From: Exiguobacterium artemiae 255-15
Lineage (GTDB): Bacteria; Bacillota; Bacilli; Exiguobacteriales; Exiguobacteriaceae
Direction of reading: 5' to 3'
DNA: 64,000 nucleotides
Assembly: GCF_000019905.1 (NCBI RefSeq)
Contig: NC_010556.1
Location: forward strand, 2,940,001 to 3,004,000
In this document: piece by piece, positions 8,423 to 16,776 of the stretch
Numbering within the stretch: the first letter of the stretch is position 1
How the letters are laid out: every line of letters starts with the position of its first letter
Program-made: the position numbers and the translations under genes
Notes under the pieces: model-generated
The model's input: the letters and a program-made list of their open reading frames with translations, nothing else
What the model was told of the DNA's origin: nothing
The model's database searches: none

Positions 8423-9477
8423 TTGGTTTGACCTACCTTTCGTTTTTCTTCGACAAGCGGCATGACGTCGCGCGCGAAGCGTTCCATTTCTTCCAGTTGC
8501 GGTGAGAATTGAAGGAGCAACAGAGTAACGCCGACGTCTTCAAAGGCAAGAATCCGTTCGGCAATCTGTTCCGGTGTCCCAATTAAATCAGGACGAAGTC
8601 CGCGGTTTGAGACCGAATAGTCATTCCGCTTTACCTGTTGTTCGAGTTGTGATTTGCTGACGAAATCGTCGTATCCGGCGTACCCGGCACCATCTTCCTT
8701 GACGTCCGTAATCCGTTGCCACTCTTGCACCGCCTCTTCTTCCGTATCGCGGCAGATGATATAAGCAGCCAGTCCAAAACTTTCAAGCGGCGGTTGCCCT
8801 GTCGCTTGTCGGCGCGCCTTCATATCCTCAATCTTAACGGACACTTCTTCCACTGTTCCGCCGTGCATGACATAAGCGTCACAATGATTGACGATGGTTT
8901 GTTTGCCGGCTTCACTTTCTCCACCTGCATACAATTTGATACCCGGGCGTTGCACCGGTTTTGGATGCAGTTGTGTCTTCTCAAGCGTATAGTAGTTGCC
9001 GTCAAAGCTGTACGGGGAAGCGTCTGCCCATAATCCTTTCATGATCGTGACAAACTCTTCCGTCCGTGCGTAGCGTTCGTCGTGGGCCGTGAAGATCCCG
9101 TTGTACTGCCGGGCTTCTTCTTCCCACCAGGCCGAGACGACGTTTAACGTAAAGCGTCCGTTGCTGAGCTGATCGATGTTTGCTGCCATCTTCGCGGTCG
9201 TCGCCGGATTATGGAATCCCGGACGGACGGCTGTCATGATTTCCAGACGCTCCGTCGTTGCGGCAATCGCCGCTGCTGTCGTCCAGGCTTCGAGACTTGG
9301 TGCTTCAAGCCCTTTGATGTCATTTAAGTTTAATTCCGCAATCAGTGTCGTCGAAAACCCGATTCGTTCTGCCGTTTGCGCGACCTGTTTCGCATAGTCG
9401 AACGTCGCCGGCATCTGTTCGTCTTCGACATTTCGTAACCATCCGCCAAAAATCGGTAACCAAAATCCATACTCCAT
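8419..9477 (-). CDS. LLM-class flavin-dependent monooxygenase, SfnG/SsuD-like
   Basis: 352 aa, a luciferase-like TIM barrel. Recognisable parts are the N-terminal EYGFWLPIFGGW, GFSTTLIAE, NVVSAWWEEEARQYNG (substrate/FMN region), the short signature YAGGESEAGK and the late LIGTPEQIAERI. These resemble FMNH2-dependent dimethylsulfone and alkanesulfonate monooxygenases, which free sulfite or sulfinate from organosulfur compounds. The start follows GGGGGA by 9 nt. A SAM riboswitch plus terminator lies immediately upstream, so expression should rise when methionine/SAM is low, which supports sulfur scavenging. No flavin reductase gene is adjacent. Confidence 0.85.
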   Translation of the reverse strand: MEYGFWLPIFGGWLRNVEDEQMPATFDYAKQVAQTAERIGFSTTLIAELNLNDIKGLEAPSLEAWTTAAAIAATTERLEIMTAVRPGFHNPATTAKMAANIDQLSNGRFTLNVVSAWWEEEARQYNGIFTAHDERYARTEEFVTIMKGLWADASPYSFDGNYYTLEKTQLHPKPVQRPGIKLYAGGESEAGKQTIVNHCDAYVMHGGTVEEVSVKIEDMKARRQATGQPPLESFGLAAYIICRDTEEEAVQEWQRITDVKEDGAGYAGYDDFVSKSQLEQQVKRNDYSVSNRGLRPDLIGTPEQIAERILAFEDVGVTLLLLQFSPQLEEMERFARDVMPLVEEKRKVGQTK

Positions 9478-9498
9478 CCGTTATGTCCCCCTTATAAA

Positions 9499-9533
9499 AA
9501 AATCGCGCTTCTCGAAAATCGAAAAGAGCGACG
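9499..9533 (-). terminator. Riboswitch-linked terminator
   Basis: On the minus strand TCGCTCTTTTCGA pairs with TCGAGAAGCGCGA (one wobble, one mismatch) and is followed by seven T, just before the ribosome site of the monooxygenase gene. This is the expression platform of the SAM riboswitch. Confidence 0.9.
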
Positions 9534-9550
9534 GATTGATCATGTCTGCT

Positions 9551-9652
9551 CTTATCTTCAAAGGAAAAATTCCTTTTAGGAAGTAGCACCTTCCGCTACG
9601 CGCGGGGTTGCTGAAGTGTCTTCGGGCCGTTCCCTCGACTTCTCTTGATAAG
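9551..9652 (-). promoter_or_regulatory. SAM riboswitch (S-box, SAM-I)
   Basis: On the minus strand the S-box core is clear: P1 arm CTTATCAAGAGAAG, then GAGGGA-CGGCCCGA, CAGCAACC, GGTGCTA-TTCC and the closing GATAAG. It sits about 75 nt before the monooxygenase start and is followed by a terminator. In SAM-I switches bound SAM favours the terminator, so the operon should be on when SAM is scarce. A possible promoter (TTTACT, 16 nt, GATAAT) lies just upstream at about 9660-9690. Confidence 0.93.
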
Positions 9653-9720
9653 AATTATTGGAATTATCGTACACTTTTTAGCAGAGTAAAGCAACCATTA
9701 AACCTTGTTTTCCAATCGGA

Positions 9721-9752
9721 ATTAAAAAAGGACGAGAGCTTGGCTCCCATCC
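9721..9752 (-). terminator. Terminator of the DUF975-like gene
   Basis: On the minus strand GGATGGGAGC and GCTCTCGTCC pair imperfectly around CAA, followed by six T. Confidence 0.65.
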
Positions 9753-9762
9753 TCTTCTCACA

Positions 9763-10401
9763 TTAATATGGTGCTACAAACGTTGATTGTTCACCAGGTG
9801 CTTCTTCTCCGCGGATCCGGTCGTAGAATTTCGCAAGCGTGACGCTGAAATAAGGTCCGACCCATAAGAAGGCGATTCCGATTGTAATTAAACCAAGCAG
9901 GAACCAGCCGATGAATGAAAGAACAAGCATGAAGGCTTCCATCTTATGTCCATCCATCATTTGACGTGACCGGGTGATTGCTTCCAATACACCAATCGAA
10001 GGTTCATCCCGCAAAATGTAGTAAGTCAACATATACGAAAATGATTTGATAATGGCCGGTACAACCAATAACAATGCCCATAGGAACAAGAATATAAATT
10101 GGACGATTGAAAGCAGGACGACTTTTATGAAATATTTATAGGGCTCAAATAAATCACTGATTTTTGTTTGTTCTCCCCGTGCGATAGAAAGTGAGAACCA
10201 GACCCATCCTGCACTAAGTGGGATTAATAAGACCGTTGCAATCAATCCGAGGAAGTCAATCGTTTGGAAAGGTTCGTCATAATCAGACGACAGCAGTTCC
10301 GGAATGACTTGCAGAATTGCGAATAATAAAAACATCAAGACCGTAAAGCCCCAACGACCGCTTAATGCTTCCTTTGCTGATTTTTTTAATTGTGATGACA
10401 T
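9763..10401 (-). CDS. DUF975-family integral membrane protein
   Basis: 212 aa. The N-terminal SSQLKKSAKEALSGRWGF followed by several hydrophobic segments matches the DUF975 family, whose members start with K..A...L.G.W. Five to six membrane helices can be counted (residues 20-45, 60-80, 105-135, 160-195). Function is unknown in the family. The ATG at 10401 lies 9 nt after AGGAGG; an earlier in-frame start would place that site inside the protein. Located between its own terminator and the DUF2325 gene. Confidence 0.8.
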   Translation of the reverse strand: MSSQLKKSAKEALSGRWGFTVLMFLLFAILQVIPELLSSDYDEPFQTIDFLGLIATVLLIPLSAGWVWFSLSIARGEQTKISDLFEPYKYFIKVVLLSIVQFIFLFLWALLLVVPAIIKSFSYMLTYYILRDEPSIGVLEAITRSRQMMDGHKMEAFMLVLSFIGWFLLGLITIGIAFLWVGPYFSVTLAKFYDRIRGEEAPGEQSTFVAPY

Positions 10402-10471
10402 AAATAAGATCCTCCTCAAAATAAGTTCTATCTCTATTTACGGCTAATTAGGAGAGGAGTTTCATCTTTTT

Positions 10472-11740
10472 TCAGGATTTTCCTGTTTTCAACTGATTTA
10501 AGCGGGCTTTTTCAAGTTGGCGCTGGCATGCCGTATACAAAGAACGCCGCCCATCCAGTCGTTCCATCGCAAACGGGATGTCATGTTTTTTCGCCTGGGC
10601 GATGACGTGTGCAGAAGCCGCATGGGATACCCGGCTTGTCACGACGACGATCGCATCGGTCTCTTTGGCAAGACTGGCGATTTTCTTCGCAGATTGAGCG
10701 TCACCCGACAGATGAATCAGTTCGATTCCAGTTTTTTCGAAAAACGTCCGGTAGACCGGAGCTTGCTTTTCATTTCCGACAATGACGAGCCGCATGCCTT
10801 CGAACGATGCAAAATCGAGCGGTTCCTTATCAACGAAGTCGATCGGTTGTCCCGGTACCGACGTAGTTACAAGCGGTGTCAACGATTCGGATTTCTTTTC
10901 ACGAATCCGGCGTATTTTCCGTTCCTGTTTGATTTTTGCCTTGCGTTTCATTTGTTTCAGATAGCGTTCCGGCCTTTTCTTGACGGTTGCCCCTTCAGTC
11001 GTTTGAACTGCCGACGTCACCGGTTTTGACGCATCGTTTGAAACATCCAACAGCTGTACCGCCGGCTCTTCGTATTGAAACGGATATTTCCAGGCAATCG
11101 TCAGTGTTTCCGGATGCCCTTTCCACATGACGAGATCAACGAGCTGGCCTTCTTTCAAATGGAAAAAGCGCATATCGTCAACCGGTGTTGCATAGTAAAA
11201 GGGTTTCCCTGTCTCATCCGTTAACGGACCCTCGATTGTCGATTCGATGATGCCATGGTTCTTGACGATACATTTTTCAAAAACGATTCGTTCCGCCAAA
11301 GGCTTCATCCGGTCAGTCGCAACAACAGCCAGTACTTCGAGTGTCGTCCGGCGGGTATCCTGATGCATGATTTGAACACGGATTTCCATTCCATGTTCAA
11401 GGTTCCATTGCCGGATTTCACTTTCAGAAATATGGCTGTTCGGCCATTCCCGTACGGAACCACCCTTCAGCTCACGGACAAACGTATACGCGTAACGCGG
11501 TTTGAGGACAGAGCTGATCTGTACCGGAGGAACAATCGGTTGGTCGACGGTCACGTCTTCGTCCGGTTCGCTCCGGACGATATCGGGCTTTACAGCCGGC
11601 GTATAATAACGCGATAGTTGAACCCATTCGTCAATTCCCCGAATTTCTTCGAGCAGTAAATCCCATTCCTCCACCGTTTCGACAATATTCATTTTACCGG
11701 CAATCAATGTTTTCGCCTGCTCTACGATTTGTTGCATCAT
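10472..11740 (-). CDS. DUF2325-domain protein of unknown function
   Basis: 422 aa, soluble. The last ~100 residues (from about 315) match the DUF2325 pattern: LVIVGNEKQAPVYRTFFEKT, then a short acidic/serine patch, TDAIVVVTSRVSHAASAHVI and KKHDIPFAMERL, a Rossmann-like half domain. The middle holds a very basic stretch (KKRPERYLKQMKRKAKIKQ... near 275-295), possibly nucleic-acid binding. The N-terminal 250 residues are not recognised. The ATG at 11740 is 9 nt after AAAGGGG; the TTG at 11749 abuts that site and is less likely. No role can be assigned. Confidence 0.7.
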   Translation of the reverse strand: MMQQIVEQAKTLIAGKMNIVETVEEWDLLLEEIRGIDEWVQLSRYYTPAVKPDIVRSEPDEDVTVDQPIVPPVQISSVLKPRYAYTFVRELKGGSVREWPNSHISESEIRQWNLEHGMEIRVQIMHQDTRRTTLEVLAVVATDRMKPLAERIVFEKCIVKNHGIIESTIEGPLTDETGKPFYYATPVDDMRFFHLKEGQLVDLVMWKGHPETLTIAWKYPFQYEEPAVQLLDVSNDASKPVTSAVQTTEGATVKKRPERYLKQMKRKAKIKQERKIRRIREKKSESLTPLVTTSVPGQPIDFVDKEPLDFASFEGMRLVIVGNEKQAPVYRTFFEKTGIELIHLSGDAQSAKKIASLAKETDAIVVVTSRVSHAASAHVIAQAKKHDIPFAMERLDGRRSLYTACQRQLEKARLNQLKTGKS

Positions 11741-11830
11741 CTTCGACAACCCCTTTGCTTTTTTTCCAATATAGCAAGGGGCTGTCGGTTAGGTTGCTCA
11801 AAAAAAGACCAGGTTATTTTTTGTATATGG

Positions 11831-12610
11831 TTAGGATTTTATTTCGATTGAAGGATCACCGAGCCGGTATTTTTCGACGGAGACAATCAGAATCGTGATG
11901 ATGACAAGTAAAAACCAGGACGATAACTTCCCGAAGTCGACCAGTTCCCATCCATCCTGCTGATTCGGATACACCCATCCTTTAAAAAAGGTCACGATGT
12001 TTTCCGCCAGCCAGATGAACCAGGCAATCAATCCAAACGAGAGGGTAAGCGGCATCCGGTAGACCGTTTCATCCAGGCGGAAATAGACCCAGGACTTATA
12101 AAAGACGAGAGCAACAAGTCCCATCAAAATCCAACGGAAATCAAACAACCAATGATGGGTAAAAAAATTCGCGTACACGAGCAGACCGGTCGCTAGAGCA
12201 AACAGAGGCCGGGGAAACTGTGTGATGCGGAGATCAAACCGGCGGAAGGCCTGACAGATGTAACTGGCGACGCTCGCGTACATGAAACCGGCATAAAGCG
12301 GCACACCCAACACCTTACTGAAAGCATCTTCCGGATAACTCCAGGATCCGAATTGGACTTTGAATAACTCCAGTCCGAGTCCGATCACATGAAAAATCAA
12401 AATCAGCTTAAACTCTTCTTTCGTTTCATAACGCGTGACGAGTAAGACGATTTGAACGATGAGGCACCAGATCAATAGCAAATCGTAACGGGCAATCGGT
12501 TCCGCCGGTAGATAACGGGATGCAGCAAGTGCCAGGAAAATCGCGACCGGAAACACACAACAGATGGCCTCAAGATATGTAAAACGAAAAAAATGGCGGA
12601 TTTTTTGCAT
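11831..12610 (-). CDS. DUF817-family integral membrane protein
   Basis: 259 aa with about eight hydrophobic segments. Family-like stretches are FKVQFGSWSYPE, GVPLYAGFMYASVASY, FFTHHWLFDFRW and WLAENIVTFFKGWVYPNQQ, which I recall from DUF817 (YoaT-like) proteins. The function of the family is unknown. The start follows AAAAAGGAGGT closely. It may be cotranscribed with the DUF2325 gene (91 nt apart with no convincing terminator). Confidence 0.8.
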   Translation of the reverse strand: MQKIRHFFRFTYLEAICCVFPVAIFLALAASRYLPAEPIARYDLLLIWCLIVQIVLLVTRYETKEEFKLILIFHVIGLGLELFKVQFGSWSYPEDAFSKVLGVPLYAGFMYASVASYICQAFRRFDLRITQFPRPLFALATGLLVYANFFTHHWLFDFRWILMGLVALVFYKSWVYFRLDETVYRMPLTLSFGLIAWFIWLAENIVTFFKGWVYPNQQDGWELVDFGKLSSWFLLVIITILIVSVEKYRLGDPSIEIKS

Positions 12611-12747
12611 GGACGGACCTCCTTTTTATTAGTATACGGATCAGAAGAACGGATTCCCTCCATCTCAAGATGGAAAATATCGGATTCGCTTTAGTTTCTT
12701 TCCTCAAACATGGTACAGTTAATGAATCAATTTTATTTTGAAGCGAG

Positions 12748-13434
12748 GTGTCTCTCATCTATGAAGCAGACCATTCAAACGTCTTGGCTGTTCCGTTCCG
12801 TTCCGTTCTGAAATGGGCATTATTCTTATTCGGTCTTTTTTTACTCGCTGTCGGTTCATCAATGATGATCACGGCACAACTCGGCGTCTCGACTTGGGAC
12901 GTTCTTCACCTTGGTCTGCAAAATAAAACGCCGTTTTCCGTCGGGACGATTATCCTTCTCGTCGGTCTGTTGTTGGTGTTCGTCAAATACTTGCTCGACC
13001 GGATTACACCGCAGGTCGGCACACTCGTCAACGCGATTTTTGTCGGCGTGTTCATGAATCTGGTTCTCGGTTCAGGCCTCCTGCCCTCCTTTTCTTCTCT
13101 GTGGCAGAATACACTGTGGCTGATTGCCGGTATCTTCATCATCGGGATGGGCGCGGGACTGTATGTTGCTGTCGGGTACGGCGCTGGACCACGGGACGGA
13201 CTGACACTGACGCTCGCCGAGCGGTTCGGTACGTCCATCCGGATGATGCGGACATTCATGGAAATCACCGCTTGCGGTATCGGTTGGCTGCTCGGGGGAC
13301 CCGTGTTCTTCGGAACGATTTTATCGATTTTCCTGATTGGTCCGTTCCTGCAGTTTTGGTTGGGACATTTCCGCCGGATGATTGCAGCGATTGATGCCGG
13401 TACGATTCCCCGCAAGCAACAAAAAATTAGTTAA
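12748..13434 (+). CDS. YczE-like membrane protein with a repeat-disrupted start
   Basis: About 228 aa in the frame as given, with five to six membrane segments. LGVSTWDVLHLGL and GYGAGPRDGLTLTLAERF are typical of the YczE/YyaS group. The reading frame has only a poor GTG at 12748, which is itself part of the sequence GCGAGGTG that looks like a ribosome site. The ATG at 12761 is correctly spaced from that site but runs out of frame and stops at 12809. Between them, 12790-12809 holds three GTTCC units plus GTTCT. With one unit fewer the ATG reads straight into the membrane protein (MKQTIQTSWLFRSVLKWALF). See findings. Confidence 0.75.
   Translation: MSLIYEADHSNVLAVPFRSVLKWALFLFGLFLLAVGSSMMITAQLGVSTWDVLHLGLQNKTPFSVGTIILLVGLLLVFVKYLLDRITPQVGTLVNAIFVGVFMNLVLGSGLLPSFSSLWQNTLWLIAGIFIIGMGAGLYVAVGYGAGPRDGLTLTLAERFGTSIRMMRTFMEITACGIGWLLGGPVFFGTILSIFLIGPFLQFWLGHFRRMIAAIDAGTIPRKQQKIS
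12790..12809 (+). repeat. Pentanucleotide tandem repeat (GTTCC)3-GTTCT inside the start of a gene
   Basis: Three perfect GTTCC units and one GTTCT follow each other. A change by one unit shifts the frame by 5 nt and decides whether the ATG at 12761 or only the GTG at 12748 is in frame with the YczE-like protein. Confidence 0.9.
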
Positions 13435-13446
13435 GTCGTCTGACTC

Positions 13447-13479
13447 GATACCATTTCACCTGAAATGGTATCTTTTTTT
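13447..13479 (+). terminator. Intrinsic terminator after the YczE-like gene
   Basis: GATACCATTTCA and TGAAATGGTATC form a 12-bp perfect stem, followed by seven T. Confidence 0.92.
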
Positions 13480-13583
13480 GTGGATGAAGCATATTAGTTG
13501 CGGCATGAAAGCAGACACGTTATATTCGTTTACATATCAATCTTTGATACGTCAAGGATTTTTCGAACGAAGGGAAGGATGTG

Positions 13584-14039
13584 ATGAACTTGAGTATTTC
13601 CTGTACTGAAAAAGGACGACTGATTTATGCGCTCGTCTCCGTCAATAAGACGATTGCTCAAAAATTCGATCTCTGTACGGACGGCTTCAGCCAAACCCGG
13701 ATGGACTTATTAGCGCAACTCGAGGTCGACACGACCATCAGTCAAAAAGAGTTGCAACAACGCGTCAATGTTGATAATGCAGCCGTGACACGACATTTAA
13801 AACACCTGGAAACGAAGGGCATGATTGAACGTGTCCGTTCCGCAACCGATAACCGTGTCATTCTCGTTTCGTTGACGGCAGAAGGCGCCACACGAATCAC
13901 CCGGTTACGTCAGCAAAAAGATGAATTCCTTGAACAACTGCTTGAAGGATTCACGGCAGACGAACAGCACCAGCTGACACAAATGATTCAACGGATAGAA
14001 ACAAATGCCCTTACCTTACCTAAAACAACTGTTACTTAA
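13584..14039 (+). CDS. MarR-family transcriptional regulator
   Basis: 151 aa. A winged helix-turn-helix is visible: ISQKELQQRVNVDNAAVTRHLKHLETKGMIERV and the wing ATDNRVILVSLTAEG. The start is the ATG at 13584 (or the GTG three bases earlier), right after AGGGAAGGA. It lies 15 nt before the first nitroreductase gene, so it probably belongs to one operon with both nitroreductases and controls it. MarR proteins of this type often sense oxidants or phenolic compounds; the ligand here is not known. Confidence 0.88.
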   Translation: MNLSISCTEKGRLIYALVSVNKTIAQKFDLCTDGFSQTRMDLLAQLEVDTTISQKELQQRVNVDNAAVTRHLKHLETKGMIERVRSATDNRVILVSLTAEGATRITRLRQQKDEFLEQLLEGFTADEQHQLTQMIQRIETNALTLPKTTVT

Positions 14040-14054
14040 AAAGGAGACTTTCAA

Positions 14055-14690
14055 ATGACTACACAAACTGCAACTGATTTTATGGAGATCGTTAAAGGAC
14101 GCCGCTCGATCCGCAACTACGACACAAACGTCAAAATCTCAAAAGAAGAAATGACACAAATTCTTGAAGAAGCGACGCTTGCTCCGTCTTCTGTCAACAT
14201 GCAACCGTGGCGTTTCCTCGTCATCGACAGCGAAGAAGGAAAAGCAACACTCGCCCCGCTCGCTAAATTCAACCAGGTGCAAGTCGAGACATCATCTGCT
14301 GTCATCGCTGTCTTTGGTGACATGAAAGCAATCGATCAACTTGAAAACATCTATGATACAGCCGTTGAAAAAGGACTGATGCCGCAAGAAGTCCGCGATC
14401 GTCAAGTACCTGCTATTCAAGGAATGTATGAAAATGTACCGGCAAGTGCACTGAAAGACAGCATTTTGATCGACTCAGGTCTCGTCTCGATGCAATTGAT
14501 GCTCGTTGCTCGTGCACACGGTTACGATACAAATCCGATTGGCGGTTATGAAAAAGACCAAATCGCTGAAGCGTTCGGCATGGAAAAAGATCGTTACGTA
14601 CCGGTTATGCTTCTTTCAATCGGGAAAGCCGTCGACGCTGGTTATCCGTCAGTTCGTCTGCCGATCAACGATATCGCAGACTGGAAATAA
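14055..14690 (+). CDS. Nitroreductase family protein, copy 1
   Basis: 211 aa. FMN-binding RRSIRNYD near residue 16 and APSSVNMQPWRFLVID near 45 are the classical nitroreductase motifs; GYDTNPIGGYEKDQI carries the C-terminal FMN contact. The family reduces nitro compounds and quinones with NAD(P)H. The protein resembles B. subtilis YodC-type enzymes. Cotranscribed with the MarR gene in front and with a second copy 55 nt downstream that is about 90% identical. Confidence 0.9.
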   Translation: MTTQTATDFMEIVKGRRSIRNYDTNVKISKEEMTQILEEATLAPSSVNMQPWRFLVIDSEEGKATLAPLAKFNQVQVETSSAVIAVFGDMKAIDQLENIYDTAVEKGLMPQEVRDRQVPAIQGMYENVPASALKDSILIDSGLVSMQLMLVARAHGYDTNPIGGYEKDQIAEAFGMEKDRYVPVMLLSIGKAVDAGYPSVRLPINDIADWK

Positions 14691-14745
14691 GCAGTACCCG
14701 TATCCATCCAAAAAATAGAGAACAAAGAAAAGGGAGATTATTACT

Positions 14746-15381
14746 ATGACAACTCAAACAACTACAGACTTTATGGAAATCGTTAAAGGACGCCGCTCGA
14801 TCCGCAACTATGACACAAACGTTAAAATCTCAAAAGAAGAAATGACACAAATTCTTGAAGAAGCAACACTTGCTCCATCTTCGGTCAACATGCAACCGTG
14901 GCGTTTCCTCGTCATCGACAGTGCAGAAGGAAAAGCGACGCTTGCTCCACTCGCTAAATTCAACCAGGTGCAAGTCGAGACATCATCTGCTGTCATCGCC
15001 GTCTTCGGAGACATGAATGCTGTCGACAGCATCGAAACAATCTACGACATGGCTGTTGAAAAAGGATTAATGCCGCAAGAAGTCCGCGATCGCCAAGTAC
15101 CTGCCATCAAAGGCTTCTACAGCCCGGAAGATACGGATACGCTTCGTGACAGCATCTTGATCGACTCAGGTCTCGTCTCGATGCAATTGATGCTCGTCGC
15201 CCGTGCCCACGGTTACGATACAAACCCGATCGGCGGCTACGAAAAAGATCAAATCGCTGAAGCTTTCGGTATGGATAAAGACCGTTACCTTCCTGTCATG
15301 CTCCTTTCTATCGGGAAAGCAGTTGACGCCGGGTACCCATCTGTTCGTCTGCCGATCAACGACATCACAGACTGGAAATAA
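14746..15381 (+). CDS. Nitroreductase family protein, copy 2
   Basis: 211 aa, identical in length to the gene before it and differing at about 21 positions by my count. Most differences cluster in two patches: around residues 96-106 and 120-135 (near ENVPASALK versus SPEDTDTLR). Those patches may shape substrate access. Motifs are the same as in copy 1. It has its own ribosome site (AAAGGGAG). A strong terminator closes the operon. The pair is a recent tandem duplication or is kept alike by gene conversion. Confidence 0.9.
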   Translation: MTTQTTTDFMEIVKGRRSIRNYDTNVKISKEEMTQILEEATLAPSSVNMQPWRFLVIDSAEGKATLAPLAKFNQVQVETSSAVIAVFGDMNAVDSIETIYDMAVEKGLMPQEVRDRQVPAIKGFYSPEDTDTLRDSILIDSGLVSMQLMLVARAHGYDTNPIGGYEKDQIAEAFGMDKDRYLPVMLLSIGKAVDAGYPSVRLPINDITDWK

Positions 15382-15394
15382 TCGTTTAAAAGCT

Positions 15395-15426
15395 CCGGAT
15401 TCCTACTTCAGGAATCCGGTTTTTTT
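15395..15426 (+). terminator. Intrinsic terminator of the marR-nitroreductase operon
   Basis: CCGGATTCC and GGAATCCGG form a perfect stem with a 7-nt loop, followed by seven T. Confidence 0.95.
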
Positions 15427-15456
15427 GTATACTGACAAAAAGGAGCTGATCCAACG

Positions 15457-16776
15457 ATGTATGATGTGACGATTATCGGTGCCGGTGTCGCCGGAATCTT
15501 TCTGGCACACGAACTGATGGCACAAGGTCAGACGGTCCTGTTGATCGACGCCGGAAAGTCGCTTGAACAACGGACCAAAAATGAAGCCTATCTCGGCTTT
15601 GGCGGGCTCGGAAAATCGGAAGGAAAATACAACTATTCTGCCGGATTCGGTGGTGAACTCGCTGAGAAGCTGGGAACAGAGACGACGCTTCGTCTGATGC
15701 AACAAGTGGACGATGTCCTTTGCCGTTACGGCGCGGACGAGGCCGGTACCTATTCGACCTCCAATCCAGAGCTAGCAGCTCAGGCGCGTGCTGCCGGTCT
15801 TGATACGATCGAAACGACGGTCCGTCATTTGGGAACCGGATTATCAGAACGTATCTTACAGCGCTTCGAAGCCGCTCTTCAGAAAGAGGTCACCTTTCGT
15901 TACGAGACGCTCATTGAACGGATTGAAAAACAGCCACACGGATTTCAGCTGACAACGGCCCGCGAAACATTTTTAAGTCAGCGCGTCGTCTTCGCAACTG
16001 GGCGTTCCGGTACGGACTGGATGCAGACACAACTGCGAATGCTTGGACTCACTCAAGACAAAACCCGCCTTGATCTCGGGATCCGGATTGAGCTGAAGGA
16101 AACCGCCTTTCGAACGTTGTTACAGGACACGTTTGAAACGAAGCTCGCCTATGCCTCAACCGCCGGAACGGCAGTCACGTACTGTATGAATCCGAAAGGA
16201 CGAATCATCCGCAAGCATCAGGAAGGTCTTGTGATGCCGGACGGTCAGAATTTCCGGGAACAGGCGTCCGGAACGACCAACTTGAACTTTACGCTGTTTT
16301 TACCCCGCTATTTTGCAACACTTGCCGAAGCAAATCAGTTTGCTGCTTCCGTCATCGGACGGATCAATCAGGGAACAGACCGGATTGTCGTGCAACGGCT
16401 TGAGGATTTGCGTGCAGCCTGTCCTACTTCCTCAACTGATCTTGCCGAAAACAAAATCAGACCGACTTTGGAAGCGACTGCCGGCCACCTGATGGAGGAA
16501 GTACCGGAAACCGATATTACCGTTCTGTTGGAATTCCTCAATCGGCTCGAGCTACTTCTCGAAACACCGATTTCTCCCGATACGCTGCTGTACGGGATGG
16601 ACGGAAAGTTTTATGCCCCGGTGCTGTCGACGTCCCGAGTCTTCGAAACAGATATCAATGGGCTCTATGCCATCGGCGATTGCTCCGGCGTGACCCACTC
16701 ATTGTCGCAAGCAGCTGCGAGCGGACTTTATCTCGGACAACACCTGACACAAAAAACAGCCGTCTTAAGAGAATAA
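15457..16776 (+). CDS. FAD-dependent oxidoreductase (COG2509-like)
   Basis: 439 aa. The N-terminal Rossmann motif is VTIIGAGVAGIFLAHELMAQG, followed by LIDAGKS. The C-terminal FAD motif is INGLYAIGDCSGVTHSLSQAA. AYLGFGGLGKSEGKYNY and the overall layout resemble the uncharacterised FAD-dependent dehydrogenases grouped in COG2509. The substrate is unknown. The ribosome site AAAAAGGAG precedes the ATG by 9 nt. Its last codons form half of a hairpin that serves as terminator for dbpA on the other strand. Confidence 0.8.
   Translation: MYDVTIIGAGVAGIFLAHELMAQGQTVLLIDAGKSLEQRTKNEAYLGFGGLGKSEGKYNYSAGFGGELAEKLGTETTLRLMQQVDDVLCRYGADEAGTYSTSNPELAAQARAAGLDTIETTVRHLGTGLSERILQRFEAALQKEVTFRYETLIERIEKQPHGFQLTTARETFLSQRVVFATGRSGTDWMQTQLRMLGLTQDKTRLDLGIRIELKETAFRTLLQDTFETKLAYASTAGTAVTYCMNPKGRIIRKHQEGLVMPDGQNFREQASGTTNLNFTLFLPRYFATLAEANQFAASVIGRINQGTDRIVVQRLEDLRAACPTSSTDLAENKIRPTLEATAGHLMEEVPETDITVLLEFLNRLELLLETPISPDTLLYGMDGKFYAPVLSTSRVFETDINGLYAIGDCSGVTHSLSQAAASGLYLGQHLTQKTAVLRE

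Noticed and set aside
12748-12811. Short 16-residue ORF from ATG 12761 as a leader peptide
   Set aside because: It is better explained as the true start put out of frame by one extra GTTCC unit; no attenuator structure follows.
13382-13609. 75-residue plus-strand frame spanning the terminator and MarR start
   Set aside because: It crosses an intrinsic terminator and has no conserved sequence; the MarR frame explains the region.
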